64,000 bases of DNA, taken from NCBI GenBank assembly GCA_944386985.1, contig CALXDD010000003.1, positions 81,036 to 145,035 on the forward strand, written 5' to 3'. Under the pieces are notes generated by a model, which did no database searches, was not told the origin of the DNA, and was given only the letters and a program-made list of their open reading frames with translations. Position numbers and translations under genes: made by a program. Positions 50,108-59,184 of the stretch are shown one piece after another (within the stretch, counting starts at the first letter, position 1; each line of letters opens with the position of its first letter). This DNA comes from an uncultured Oscillospiraceae bacterium. GTDB lineage: Bacteria > Bacillota > Clostridia > Oscillospirales > Oscillospiraceae.

Positions 50108-51385
50108 TCAGTTCGCCTCCTTGGGATAGATGATGGAGATCGCTGTCCGCTCCGCTGTGACGTTCTCCCGGAGGAAGGCCTCCACGTCCGCCTTGGTGAT
50201 GGTGTCGAAGACCTCCGGGAAGCGGTAGTAGTCAAAGCCCTGGAACACGCCCTCCGCCGCGGCGATGGCGATGGTCTCAAAGGAGTTGAGGGACCGCACC
50301 AGCTGGCCGTAGGCTGCCCGGCGGATCTGCTGATAGAAGGTCTCGTCAATGCCCTCCCGGCTCAGACGCTCCGCCTCCGCCGTCACCGCCTGGTGGACGG
50401 CCCTGGGGTCCTTGGTGTCGCCGCCCACATACAGGTAGGCCGCCCCGGGCAGAAGGTCGAAGTTTCCGCCGAAGCTTCCGTTGATAAGCCCCTCCTCGTA
50501 GAGGCGGCGGTAGAGGGGGCTGCTGTCTCCGAAGAGGATGTCGCAGGCCATGTCGCCGATCATGCCCATGCGGAGGTGCTCCTCTCCGTCCTTGGGGGGC
50601 TGGCACTTGTAGCCCGCCAAAAACTGGGGCATGGACACCTCCATCCTCTGCTCCGCCTCCTGGTGGGCGGGGGCGAAGGAGGACTCCTCCCCATAGTCCC
50701 GGGGGATTACGGGGCCGCTCTCGGCGGGCAGTACCTCCCGGGCGATGTCCGCCACCTTCTGAGGGTCTACGTTGCCCACCACGCACAGCACCATGTTGGC
50801 CGGGGTGTAGAAGGCCTTGTGGCAGTGGTAGAGGGTGTCGGCGGTGATCTGACGGATGCTCTCCACGGTGCCCGCCACAGACACCCGGGCGGGACTCTCC
50901 TTGTAAAGGCACTCCATCAGCTGCTGATAGACCTGCCACTCCGGGTTGTCCTCCACCATGCGGATCTCCTGGCCGATGATGCCCTGCTCCTTCTCCACGC
51001 TCTCGTCGGTGAAGTAGGGGATGGAGACGAAGCTGAGGAGGATGCGGAGATTGTCATAGAAGTGGTCGGTGCTGTCGAAGTAGTAGGCGGTGATGGCGTT
51101 GCTGGTGAAGGCGTTGGGCTCGGCGCCGTTTTTGGCCAGCTCCTGGAGGGCGTTGCCCTCCTCGGTGTCGAACATCTTGTGCTCCAGGTAGTGGGCGATG
51201 CCGGCGGGGGTGTCAAGCCACTGGCTATTCAGCTGAAAGCGCAGGTCCATGCCGCCGTAGCGGGTGACAAAATAGGCGCATGCCTTGGCGTGATACGGCT
51301 TGGAGACCACCCGGATGGTCAGGCCGTTCGGCAGGGTGTCGTGCCACACCTGCTCGCCGATGCGGGGATAGCTGTGCTCAAGCAC
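50108..51385 (-). CDS. M16 family zinc peptidase (YmfH-like, active subunit)
   Basis: A 425-residue inverzincin-type peptidase. The active site HYLEH (inverted HxxEH; about residues 66-70, in GIAHYLEHKMFD) and the downstream Glu region are present. It overlaps the preceding M16 gene, which lacks the motif, by 8 bases. Such active/inactive pairs (YmfF/YmfH in Bacillus) are common in Firmicutes and form heterodimers. The function is not established; a role in peptide processing or degradation is likely. Confidence 0.92.
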   Translation of the reverse strand: MLEHSYPRIGEQVWHDTLPNGLTIRVVSKPYHAKACAYFVTRYGGMDLRFQLNSQWLDTPAGIAHYLEHKMFDTEEGNALQELAKNGAEPNAFTSNAITAYYFDSTDHFYDNLRILLSFVSIPYFTDESVEKEQGIIGQEIRMVEDNPEWQVYQQLMECLYKESPARVSVAGTVESIRQITADTLYHCHKAFYTPANMVLCVVGNVDPQKVADIAREVLPAESGPVIPRDYGEESSFAPAHQEAEQRMEVSMPQFLAGYKCQPPKDGEEHLRMGMIGDMACDILFGDSSPLYRRLYEEGLINGSFGGNFDLLPGAAYLYVGGDTKDPRAVHQAVTAEAERLSREGIDETFYQQIRRAAYGQLVRSLNSFETIAIAAAEGVFQGFDYYRFPEVFDTITKADVEAFLRENVTAERTAISIIYPKEAN

Positions 51386-52652
51386 GGTCCATCTCCTCCT
51401 TTCCGGTGAGGAAATAAATGGTGTCCAGGGAGACGGCCCGGGCGGCAGCCATGATCCGCTCCGGCGTCACCGCCAGGGCGGCCTCCATGAGACTTTCGGG
51501 GCTGTTCTGCTGGCCGGTGGCGATCTGCCCCATGTAGAAGTCCTCCAGCCGTCCGGCGGAGTCGCTGATGGAGCGGTGGCCGTTGGCGATGCAGCTGCGG
51601 GCGCCGGTGAGCTCCCAGTCCTCCCAGTTCCCCTGCTTCATGCATTCCAGCTGGGCCAGGATCTCGTCCAGGGCCTTCTGGTAGTTCTTGAACTCAATGC
51701 CGGAGGACACGGTGATGAGGTTTTTGGAGCGGTGGTAGGCGCTGCTGGCATAGTAGCAGAGGCTGAGCTTCTCCCGCACGTTGAGGAAGAGCTTGGAATT
51801 GCTGGTAGCACCGAACATGGTATTCATGACAAACACCGCGTCCCGGTCCTTGCAGTCCACGGAGAAGCCAACGCTTAGCTTGCCCTGGGTCACATCCATG
51901 GCCTGGCGGATCACCAGGGGCTCGGACCGGACGGGGTGGACCAGAGGCGGGGCGATGGCGGTCTCCCGGGAAACCGGCAGATCCCGGAGGATTGGCTCCA
52001 CTGCCGCTGTGACCCGTTCCAGCTCCGCACGGCCGCAGTAGTAGAGCTCTAAGCGGGAGGAGGCCAGCTGAGCCTCGTAATGGCGGGTGAGGCTCTCAGC
52101 GGTGATGGGGGCTACATCCGCCTCTTCGCCGATGTGGCTGAGGCCGTAGGCCTCCCCGCGGCACATCTCTTCAAGAAGCCGCTTGCCGGCGTAGGTCCGC
52201 TTGTCGTTGACGGCGGAGCGGATGGCGTCTAAGAGATTGGTCCGCTCGGAATCCACATACTCCCGCTTGAGAAGACCGTCCTCCAGCACAGGGTGGCAGA
52301 TGAGCTCCCCCAAAATTTCCGCCACGCCCTCCAGCAGCTGTCCGCCGCCGGGGACAAAGGCGTCGTCAATAGCGGAGGCCACAAAGCCCCACAGCTGGTA
52401 CTCCCCACGCTTGCGGACGATGTGCTCCACATTGGCGCCGTAAAGAAGATCCAGGGCGGCGCTGAGCTTTTCCATGTCGGGGTACTTCCGGCAGCCCCGC
52501 TCCAGAACAGCACACAAAAGGGCGTTGTACCCGGCGGTCTCGGCGCGGAGGGGGGTGAGGAACTGGGCGCTGAGGAATCCCGTTTTGAACTTCACCGCGG
52601 GCACATAGGTGAGGTACACATTGTCCCGCAGTTTTGTGCGAATCATAGTCAT
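51378..52652 (-). CDS. M16 family protein, inactive partner (YmfF-like)
   Basis: A 424-residue M16 homolog with the same two-domain fold as its neighbour but without HxxEH at the expected place (TAGYNALLCAVLERGCRK). It is the first gene of the operon YmfF-like, YmfH-like, lgt. The second half has VGFSVDCKDRDAVFVMNTMFG and a LSLCYYASSAYHR segment typical of M16 C-terminal domains. It is predicted to shape substrate binding in a heterodimer. Confidence 0.9.
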   Translation of the reverse strand: MTMIRTKLRDNVYLTYVPAVKFKTGFLSAQFLTPLRAETAGYNALLCAVLERGCRKYPDMEKLSAALDLLYGANVEHIVRKRGEYQLWGFVASAIDDAFVPGGGQLLEGVAEILGELICHPVLEDGLLKREYVDSERTNLLDAIRSAVNDKRTYAGKRLLEEMCRGEAYGLSHIGEEADVAPITAESLTRHYEAQLASSRLELYYCGRAELERVTAAVEPILRDLPVSRETAIAPPLVHPVRSEPLVIRQAMDVTQGKLSVGFSVDCKDRDAVFVMNTMFGATSNSKLFLNVREKLSLCYYASSAYHRSKNLITVSSGIEFKNYQKALDEILAQLECMKQGNWEDWELTGARSCIANGHRSISDSAGRLEDFYMGQIATGQQNSPESLMEAALAVTPERIMAAARAVSLDTIYFLTGKEEMDRA

Positions 52653-52855
52653 AGTGAGCTCCTCTCATCGGAGATTTTTCGCAATCAGCGATAGTATACC
52701 GCTTATTTGTGAAATTTTCCACTGCTGCGGCAAAGTTTTTTCCAAAAGTGGGAAAATAGTAAGGAGGGCTCCTGTATGAGTATACAGGGGCGGCGGCGCA
52801 AAAAATGGAAAATTTAGGCGAATATTACATCTATGTAACATTCGAGGGTTCCCCC

Positions 52856-52884
52856 TTTACAGATGGAGAAAAAGTGAGTATACT
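52856..52884 (+). promoter_or_regulatory. Promoter of ireB
   Basis: TTTACA (52856-52861), 17 bp, TATACT (52879-52884), 33 bp before the ireB start codon. Confidence 0.7.
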
Positions 52885-52917
52885 ATAAAGCAGAATGGAG
52901 AAATGAGGTGATAGAAG

Positions 52918-53166
52918 ATGGATGAATTTACCCGCAAGTATGATTTCACCAAAGAGCAGGATGAGGAGATCCACCGGATCCTTCTGCTGGTGTATCAGGC
53001 TCTGGAGGAGAAGGGGTACAACCCCATCAACCAGATCGTGGGCTATATCCTGTCGGAGGACCCCACCTATATCACCAACCACAACCAGGCCCGTACGCTG
53101 ATCCGGAAGATCGACCGGGATGAGCTGCTGCAGATCCTGGTGCGGAAATATCTGAACAATATCTGA
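52918..53166 (+). CDS. ireB: IreB family regulatory phosphoprotein
   Basis: An 82-residue member of the IreB/UPF0297 (YrzL) family. Typical are [20 protein letters not shown] and [18 protein letters not shown], then [13 protein letters not shown]. In Enterococcus IreB is phosphorylated on N-terminal Thr by the kinase IreK; Thr residues at 5 and 11 are possible equivalents. In many Firmicutes it sits with alaS and ruvX; here it is alone, upstream of pyk. Confidence 0.93.
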   Translation: MDEFTRKYDFTKEQDEEIHRILLLVYQALEEKGYNPINQIVGYILSEDPTYITNHNQARTLIRKIDRDELLQILVRKYLNNI

Positions 53167-53206
53167 ACGGCTTTTGGCGGTTTTTTCCCGCAATAGGAAG
53201 CATGAT

Positions 53207-53232
53207 GGCACCTCTTTTGAGGTGTCGTTTCC
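53207..53232 (+). terminator. Weak hairpin between ireB and pyk
   Basis: An 8-bp stem (53207-53214 with 53219-53226, one G-T pair) with TTTT loop is followed by GTTTCC. It may be a weak terminator or attenuator ahead of pyk. Confidence 0.45.
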
Positions 53233-53269
53233 TTTCACAGCGCCAGAAGCAGGAAAAAGGAGCAACTGT

Positions 53270-54682
53270 ATGCGAAAAACAAAAATCATATGCACCATCG
53301 GTCCCGCCTGCGAGAATGAGGAGACCCTCTCCAGAATGTGTCTCGCCGGCATGAATGTGGCCCGGCTGAACTTCTCCCACGGCACCCACGAGGAGCACCA
53401 GAAGAAGATCGACCTGGTGAAGTCCGTGCGGGAGAAGCTGGGACTGCCCATTGCCATCATGCTGGACACCAAGGGTCCGGAGTACCGCATCCGCACCTTT
53501 GAAAACGGAAAGGTGGTGCTCAAAGAGGGGGAGCGGTTCACCTTCACCACGGAGCAGATCGTGGGCAATGAGGATCGGGTTTCGGTGAGCTACGCCGGCA
53601 TGGTCCGGGACCTGGCAGTGGGGGACAAAATTCTCCTGAACAACGGCCTTTTGTCCTTTGAGGTGGAGGAACTAACAGATACCGACGCCATTTGCCGGGT
53701 GCTGGTGGGAGGCGAGACCTCCAACAACAAGAGCATGAGTTTCCCGAACAAGGTGCTGAACCAGGCATTCCTCAGCGAGCAGGATAAGAAGGACATTCTC
53801 TTCGGCATCCAGAACGACGTGGATTTCATCGCCTGTTCTTTCGTCTCCCGCCGGCAGGACCTGGAGGATATCCACGACTTCCTGCGCCAGTACGACGCCG
53901 ATCACATCGGCCTTATCGCCAAGATTGAAAATCAGTCCGGCATTGACAACATCGAGGAGATCTGCGAGGCCTGTGAGGGCATCATGATCGGTCGGGGCGA
54001 TCTTGGCGTGGAGGTGCCCTTTGAGCAGCTGCCCTCCATCCAGAAGCGGCTGATCACCAAGTGCCGCCTTCTGGGCAAGCGGGTCATCACCGCTACGGAG
54101 ATGCTGGAGTCCATGATCCACAACGCCCGGCCCACCCGGGCGGAGATCTCCGATGTGGCCAACGCCGTTTACGACGGCTCCAGCGCCATCATGCTCTCCG
54201 GGGAGACCGCCGTGGGCAAGTATCCGGTAGAAACGGTGGAGACCATGTCCAAAATCGCTGAGACCACGGAGGGAAGCATCCGCTATGCCAAGCGGTTTCA
54301 TAACCGGGAGTTCCGCATCAATAACACTGTGGACGCCATCTCCCACGCCACCTGCGGCGTGGCCATCGATATCGGGGCCAAGGCCATCGTGGCCTGCTCT
54401 CTGTCGGGCATGACGGTGCGGATGGTGTCCCGGTTCCGCCCCCCGGTGGATATTCTGGGACTCACCACCAACGAGCGCACCTGGCGGCGGCTGGCGCTCA
54501 GCTGGGGTGTGCTGCCCGCCATGTGCGACGAGTTCTCCTCCACCGACGTGCTCTTCTATAGCGCCCAGCAGAAGGCCAAGGAGATGTTCCATCTGGAGAA
54601 GGGGGACAGGATCGTCATCACCGGCGGCGTTACCAATGGCAAGAGCGGCAATACCAACCTGATTAAGGTGGAGAATATCTGA
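53270..54682 (+). CDS. pyk: Pyruvate kinase
   Basis: A 470-residue pyruvate kinase from ATG 53270 with AAGGAG upstream. It has the TKIICTIGPAC start, the active-site MLDTKGPEYRI, the B domain (about residues 70-170), Lys in LIAKIENQSGI, the metal-binding GRGDLGVEVP, and ATEMLESM. It ends at the normal C domain, without the extra PEP-utilising domain of Bacillus Pyk. It catalyses the last, ATP-forming step of glycolysis and is monocistronic apart from possible read-through from ireB. Confidence 0.95.
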   Translation: MRKTKIICTIGPACENEETLSRMCLAGMNVARLNFSHGTHEEHQKKIDLVKSVREKLGLPIAIMLDTKGPEYRIRTFENGKVVLKEGERFTFTTEQIVGNEDRVSVSYAGMVRDLAVGDKILLNNGLLSFEVEELTDTDAICRVLVGGETSNNKSMSFPNKVLNQAFLSEQDKKDILFGIQNDVDFIACSFVSRRQDLEDIHDFLRQYDADHIGLIAKIENQSGIDNIEEICEACEGIMIGRGDLGVEVPFEQLPSIQKRLITKCRLLGKRVITATEMLESMIHNARPTRAEISDVANAVYDGSSAIMLSGETAVGKYPVETVETMSKIAETTEGSIRYAKRFHNREFRINNTVDAISHATCGVAIDIGAKAIVACSLSGMTVRMVSRFRPPVDILGLTTNERTWRRLALSWGVLPAMCDEFSSTDVLFYSAQQKAKEMFHLEKGDRIVITGGVTNGKSGNTNLIKVENI

Positions 54683-54711
54683 CATTTTGCAAAACGGAGA
54701 ACATCCAGCAC

Positions 54712-54746
54712 AAAAAGAGAGGGAACCGAAGTTCCCTCTCTTTTTT
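54712..54746. terminator. Bidirectional terminator after pyk
   Basis: A 15-bp perfect stem (54712-54726 with 54731-54745) with a CGAA loop and A5/T6 flanks, between pyk and the convergent phospholipid operon. Confidence 0.93.
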
Positions 54747-54784
54747 GCTGTGTAAATTTTCCGGCACGGTTTTCCAGAGCAGGA

Positions 54785-55447
54785 TTATGCTGCCGGAGCT
54801 TCTTCCTTTGTCAGGAGTCCCAGCAGACGGGATGCGGGCCGGAGAAGGAAGCTCCTGCCGGCAATATAGTAGCACCCCTCCGCCAAAATGATGCCGGCGG
54901 CCACGTCCGCCACCACATGCTGCCGGGTGGTAAGGGTAGAGAAGCACACCAGAACAGCCATGACCCCTGTGGCCCACGCGGCCCATCGGGGAAGCCCCCT
55001 GTGGTTCCGGGCGCCGATGAAGCACAGCCAGCTGACCAGGCAATGGATGGAGGGGAAGAGGTTGTAGGGGGCGTCGATGCGGTAGAGAAACCGCATGAGG
55101 TCGTCCCACACTGTGTTTCCCGGAATTTCTGGCCGGGGCATGGTAGTGGGCAGCAGGACGAAAAACAATAAGCACACCGCTTTGGAAAGAAAATCAGCCA
55201 GGAAAAAACGAAAAGCTGCGTGCTTCTCCTGGCGGGCACAGAGAACATACACCGCCGCCCAGCAGAGATAACAGCCAAAGTAGATGGATACGGTCCAGGG
55301 GAGGAGGGGAATCATGCGGTCAGGAGGCAGCATCATCTCTACATGGGGGGCATTCCTCGCTAAAAAAGAGCCGCCGTAGTACACCAATTGGTTCCAGCAC
55401 ACCGCCAGAAGCGGGAGCAGCAGCGCCCGCCGCCGGTCCTTACCCAT
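54785..55447 (-). CDS. PAP2 family membrane phosphatase
   Basis: A 220-residue protein from the ATG at 55447, overlapping the end of psd by 8 bases. It has about six helices and C-terminal PAP2 motifs: SIHCLVSW (motif 2, FPSIHC) and TTRQHVVADVAAG (motif 3). The first motif (KxxxxxxRP) is weak, as in the inositol-phosphorylceramide synthase-like branch. As last gene of the phosphatidylethanolamine operon it may dephosphorylate phosphatidate, PGP or undecaprenyl pyrophosphate; the substrate is open. Confidence 0.87.
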   Translation of the reverse strand: MGKDRRRALLLPLLAVCWNQLVYYGGSFLARNAPHVEMMLPPDRMIPLLPWTVSIYFGCYLCWAAVYVLCARQEKHAAFRFFLADFLSKAVCLLFFVLLPTTMPRPEIPGNTVWDDLMRFLYRIDAPYNLFPSIHCLVSWLCFIGARNHRGLPRWAAWATGVMAVLVCFSTLTTRQHVVADVAAGIILAEGCYYIAGRSFLLRPASRLLGLLTKEEAPAA

Positions 55448-56276
55448 GGCCGTCCCCCTCCTCTCCCATGCCGATCCACATGCCCTGGCGGACCCGGAGT
55501 TCCTTGCCGAGGGACAGCTCCATGGTAACGCGAGGCAGAAGGCGGATACGGCCGGGTTCAAAAAGCTGCACGATGGTGGAGCCCGCCAACTCAAAGCGGC
55601 CCATCTCCTCCCCCCGGCGGAAGCGGCCGCAGGACTTTTGAGGTACAATGCCGCCCACCACCAGGGCCCCCACCTCTGTCTGGACCACCGGGCCGAAGTG
55701 CTCCGTGTTCAGAAGAGTCCACATCCGTCGATTGAGGGTGTAGACAGGAAAGGAGGAGCAGGCCGCCTCCTGAACGCTGTGGAGGGCGCCGGGGATGAAG
55801 TGGTTCTCCCCCTGAAAGCCGTCGTCGATGTAGCAGTAACGGTGGTAATCCGAGGCCTCCAGGCGGAAGATCAGGCAGTCTCCGCCCTGATAGCGGCGGG
55901 CCAGATGTTGGTCCTGAAGGAGATCCCGGACGCGATAGGAAAAGCCCTTGATGGCAAAGCTGCTGTCCGCCCGTATGGGGTGGACGCTGAGGTAGCCGTC
56001 ACAGGGGCTGATGAGGTGGTAGGGACTGGCGTCAATGACCGTCTCCCGGTCCTCCCGGATGAAAAACTCCCGGAAGGAGCCGTAGCTTTTCTGCTGGGCT
56101 GGGGTGAGAGGGATGTTGTGGCGCCTGGCGTACCAGCCTACCACCGGCCGGGACCAGCGGGAGCGGAGGAAGCGGACCGCACAGCGGTCCGCCCGGGTGC
56201 TCAAAACCAGGGACAGCACCGCCCGCCCCGGCTTGGTCCCGTATAAAAACTGCACTGCAGGGGAGCTCTTGTTCAT
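55440..56276 (-). CDS. psd: Phosphatidylserine decarboxylase
   Basis: A 278-residue enzyme from the ATG at 56276, overlapping the pssA stop by 4 bases. It converts phosphatidylserine to phosphatidylethanolamine. The self-cleavage site that creates the pyruvoyl group is the Ser of FELAGSTIVQLFEPG (about residues 236-250; AGST in place of the usual LGST). SPCDGYLSV and DYHRYCYIDDG are other family blocks. Product and length fit the Psd type 2 branch common in Clostridia. Confidence 0.93.
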   Translation of the reverse strand: MNKSSPAVQFLYGTKPGRAVLSLVLSTRADRCAVRFLRSRWSRPVVGWYARRHNIPLTPAQQKSYGSFREFFIREDRETVIDASPYHLISPCDGYLSVHPIRADSSFAIKGFSYRVRDLLQDQHLARRYQGGDCLIFRLEASDYHRYCYIDDGFQGENHFIPGALHSVQEAACSSFPVYTLNRRMWTLLNTEHFGPVVQTEVGALVVGGIVPQKSCGRFRRGEEMGRFELAGSTIVQLFEPGRIRLLPRVTMELSLGKELRVRQGMWIGMGEEGDGHG

Positions 56277-56893
56277 AGATCCACCCCCGCCAGCACAATG
56301 ATCAGGCTGGCGCTGCCGCACAGCAGTACCCCCAACTTCCCTAAAAGCGCCGGCTTCTTCAGCTTGAAGGGGATGAGGAAGGCGGCGGACATGGCAAGCA
56401 GCAGCACAGGGGCCACCCGTCTGGGGGGCTGTCCCGTCATATGGCTGATACCGAACACCAGGGGCAGGAGGAGAGCCACAGTGGTCACCGGGAGCCCCAG
56501 GTACACCTGGCGGGCCTCCTGGGTCTGGTCCTGGCGCTCCTCCTCGTCCACGTTGAACCAGGCCAGGCGGATGAGGGTGCAGAGGAGGTAGAGACCGCAG
56601 ATGTAAAAGCCTGCGGAGTGGCTGCCAGTGAGGTGACTGACGATCATGGCAGGCAGCACGCCGAAGCAGATGAGGTCGCTGAGGGAATCGATCTGGATGC
56701 CGAAGCGCTTCTCCTTGGCGGTGCGTACCTTGGTGGAGGCGATCTTCCCGTCAAACATGTCGCACACGCCGGAGATGATGAGACAGGTCAGCGCCGAGCG
56801 CAGGTTCCCCTGGGCGGCAAAGGAGATCCCCATAAAGGAGACCAGCATTCCAAAGTAGGTCAGGACAACGGTGTAGTTATAAACGCCCAACAT
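56273..56893 (-). CDS. pssA: CDP-diacylglycerol-serine O-phosphatidyltransferase
   Basis: A 206-residue CDP-alcohol phosphatidyltransferase from the ATG at 56893 (AGGAGGG upstream); a longer open frame runs into the previous gene and is not used. The family motif DGxxAR...G...D...D appears as CDMFDGKIAST, then KEKRFGIQIDSLSDLICFG. Several membrane helices follow. It makes phosphatidylserine for the next gene product, Psd. Confidence 0.93.
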   Translation of the reverse strand: MLGVYNYTVVLTYFGMLVSFMGISFAAQGNLRSALTCLIISGVCDMFDGKIASTKVRTAKEKRFGIQIDSLSDLICFGVLPAMIVSHLTGSHSAGFYICGLYLLCTLIRLAWFNVDEEERQDQTQEARQVYLGLPVTTVALLLPLVFGISHMTGQPPRRVAPVLLLAMSAAFLIPFKLKKPALLGKLGVLLCGSASLIIVLAGVDL

Positions 56894-56904
56894 AGAGAAC
56901 CCTC

Positions 56905-57486
56905 CTATCTGGCAAAGTAGGCGAAAAAGATACTGTAGCCCAGGATACACCAGGGCTTGGCGGACAAAATAATCCAGGTGAATTTTTTGGTGGACATTCC
57001 CGTAAGACCGGAGAAGTAGCAGAGAAAGTCGTCCGGCGCAAGGGGGAGCAGGATGGCAAGAAACAGTACCAGGGTGTAGCTGCGCCGCTTGTTTACCCAA
57101 GTCACCAGAGAGTCGTATTTCTCCACCGGCACCATGCACCGCACCAGACTCATGCCAAAGCGTTTGGCCAGAAGGAAGGCGATGATGGACCCGGCGCTGA
57201 TGCCGATGTAGTTGCACCAGAAGCCCCCCATGGCTCCAAACATGCCCGCTCCCACGATACATCCAAAAAATCCCGGCAGCACGGGCAGCACCACCTGAAG
57301 AGCCTGGATGACCACTAAGATCAGCGGCGCGAACAGGCCGAAGCTCTCCACATAGGCCCGGAAGGACTCCATGGTGCGAAACTGTCCGTCCAGATAGCCC
57401 TTGAGAAGGAAGAGTCCGGTGAGGAACAGCAGGAACACCAGAAACCCGGTGAGCAGGTTTTTGAGTTTGGCAATGTTCGGCGTCAT
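56905..57486 (-). CDS. TVP38/TMEM64 (DedA-like) membrane protein
   Basis: A 193-residue membrane protein from the ATG at 57486, with AGGAGG upstream. It has the SNARE-associated/DedA-type core, with VLPGFFGCIVGAGMFGAMGG, then GISAGSIIAFLLAKRFG and LLPLAPDDFLCYFSGLTGMS. The superfamily includes lipid scramblases and transporters. As first gene of an operon with pssA and psd it may flip newly made phospholipid (inference). It ends 11 bases before pssA begins. Confidence 0.9.
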   Translation of the reverse strand: MTPNIAKLKNLLTGFLVFLLFLTGLFLLKGYLDGQFRTMESFRAYVESFGLFAPLILVVIQALQVVLPVLPGFFGCIVGAGMFGAMGGFWCNYIGISAGSIIAFLLAKRFGMSLVRCMVPVEKYDSLVTWVNKRRSYTLVLFLAILLPLAPDDFLCYFSGLTGMSTKKFTWIILSAKPWCILGYSIFFAYFAR

Positions 57487-57798
57487 GGGAGGCCTCCTGG
57501 AACGATTTCTTTGGTCTGCAAAGTCCGGCACATTTGCTGGAAACCAGTATACCGTCCAATTCTTAATATCCTGCTAAGAAATTTCTGAAGATCTCTTAAG
57601 GTTTCCTTAGTATTTGTGAAAAGGCCCTTTGACAAGGCAGGGCGGCATTGATAAATTTCCCTGGGAAAAACCTTGCAGGGCGGAGGGCGCAAAAAATCCC
57701 CCGCTCCAGATTTCGGGAGCGGGGGCGAAAGCGGCAAGGCTGTTTTTTTGACGAATTGGGGCGCCGGCAGACCTGCTCTGCCAGCGCCCGGAATAAAG
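57487..57798. other. 312-bp intergenic region between rpoD and the phospholipid operon
   Basis: It holds the rpoD terminator (57691-57725) and the A+T-rich upstream region of the TVP38-like gene, with a -10-like TATACT on the minus strand at 57546-57551 but no matching -35. Nothing else is seen. Confidence 0.6.
57691..57725 (-). terminator. Terminator after rpoD
   Basis: A 10-bp G+C stem (57698-57707 with 57716-57725). On the minus strand ATTTTTT follows (57691-57697). Confidence 0.9.
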
Positions 57799-59184
57799 TC
57801 AGTTGAGAAAATCCTTCAGCTTCTTGGAGCGGGAGGGGTGGCGGAGCTTCCGCAGGGCCTTGGCCTCGATCTGGCGGATACGCTCACGGGTGACGTTGAA
57901 CTCCTTGCCCACTTCCTCCAGAGTGCGGCTGCGGCCGTCCTCGATGCCGAAGCGGAGCTTCAGAACCTTCTCCTCCCGGGGAGTGAGGGTAGAGAGCACG
58001 TCCACCAGCTGCTCCTTGAGGAGCGTGAAGCTGGCAGCCTCGCTGGGCTCGCTGGCGCCCTCGTCGGGGATGAAGTCGCCGAGGTGGCTGTCCTCCTCCT
58101 CGCCGATGGGGGTCTCCAAAGAGACAGGCTCCTGGGCGATCTTCAAAATCTCCCGAACCTTCTCCACGGGCATTCCCATCTCTGCGGAGATCTCCTCCGG
58201 GGAGGGATCGTGGCCCAGCTCCTGAAGGAGCTGACGGCTGACCCGGATCACCTTGTTGATGGTCTCCACCATGTGCACGGGAATGCGGATAGTCCGGGCC
58301 TGGTCGGCGATGGCCCGGGTGATGGCCTGCCGGATCCACCAGGTGGCGTAGGTGGAGAACTTGTAGCCCTTTGTGTAGTCGAATTTTTCAACGGCCTTGA
58401 TCAAGCCTAAGTTGCCCTCCTGGATCAGATCCAGAAACAGCATGCCACGGCCCACATACCGCTTGGCGATGGATACCACCAGACGGAGGTTTGCCTCCGC
58501 CAGCTTCTGCTTGGCCCGCTCGCCGGCCTTGATCTTGGACTGCAGACCCTTCATGGCCTCCGGGGGCAGTTCAATGCCGTCCTGCTGCATCAATTTCAGC
58601 GTCTCGGTGGCGTTGTTTCCCTCAGTCATGGCGGTGGCCAGCTTGATCTCCTCGTCGGGGGCCAGCAGGGGTACCTTGCCGATCTCCTTGAGGTACATGC
58701 GGACGGGATCATCAATGGAGAAGCTGTCCACCAGAGTGTTGGGGTCCACCAGCTCCTCTTCCTCGATGTCACTGATTTCCTCCATGGGGGGCTCCAGATC
58801 ATCCGGCAGCTCCGGCAGCAGATCCTCCTCGGCGCCGATCTCAATGCCAAGCGCCTCCAGAGAGTCGTAGATGTGCTCCATCTGATCGCCGTCTAAATCT
58901 AACTCGTCCAAGACCTCCATCATCTCCGTGGAGTCCACCTTGCCCCGCTTCTTGCCCCGGGCAAAGAGGTCCATCACCTTCTCGTTGGAGTTGAGGATCG
59001 AAGCGGCGGACAGGGTGGACACCAGCTTGTCGTCCAGCTTCTGCAAAACACGCTTCTCGCCGCCCTCGCTCTTTTCCCGCTTGGCGCCACGCTTGACGGG
59101 CTTGAGATCCACCTCAGGCAGCTCCTCAAGAGGGGTGTCCTGGACCAGATCATTGACGTCAACGTGTTCGAAATCTTTACTCAT
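57799..59184 (-). CDS. rpoD: Primary sigma factor RpoD/SigA
   Basis: A 461-residue housekeeping sigma factor. Region 1.1 is acidic (residues about 35-115), region 2 contains [29 protein letters not shown] (about 255-283) and [13 protein letters not shown], region 3 follows, and region 4 ends with [25 protein letters not shown]. It has a longer acidic N-terminus than the Bacillus protein (about 370 residues). Its start overlaps the dnaG stop by 8 bases, the conserved dnaG-rpoD arrangement of the macromolecular synthesis operon. Confidence 0.96.
   Translation of the reverse strand: MSKDFEHVDVNDLVQDTPLEELPEVDLKPVKRGAKREKSEGGEKRVLQKLDDKLVSTLSAASILNSNEKVMDLFARGKKRGKVDSTEMMEVLDELDLDGDQMEHIYDSLEALGIEIGAEEDLLPELPDDLEPPMEEISDIEEEELVDPNTLVDSFSIDDPVRMYLKEIGKVPLLAPDEEIKLATAMTEGNNATETLKLMQQDGIELPPEAMKGLQSKIKAGERAKQKLAEANLRLVVSIAKRYVGRGMLFLDLIQEGNLGLIKAVEKFDYTKGYKFSTYATWWIRQAITRAIADQARTIRIPVHMVETINKVIRVSRQLLQELGHDPSPEEISAEMGMPVEKVREILKIAQEPVSLETPIGEEEDSHLGDFIPDEGASEPSEAASFTLLKEQLVDVLSTLTPREEKVLKLRFGIEDGRSRTLEEVGKEFNVTRERIRQIEAKALRKLRHPSRSKKLKDFLN

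Noticed and set aside
48938-51409. Very long plus-strand open frame (823 codons) opposite lgt and the M16 gene
   Set aside because: It is the shadow of two well-supported minus-strand genes in G+C-rich DNA; its translation is low-complexity (His, Gly, Val, Leu) and matches no family.
56273-57559. 428-codon open frame covering pssA and the TVP38-like gene in another frame
   Set aside because: The first half is the shadow of the TVP38-like gene; pssA has a clear start with its own ribosome binding site at 56893.
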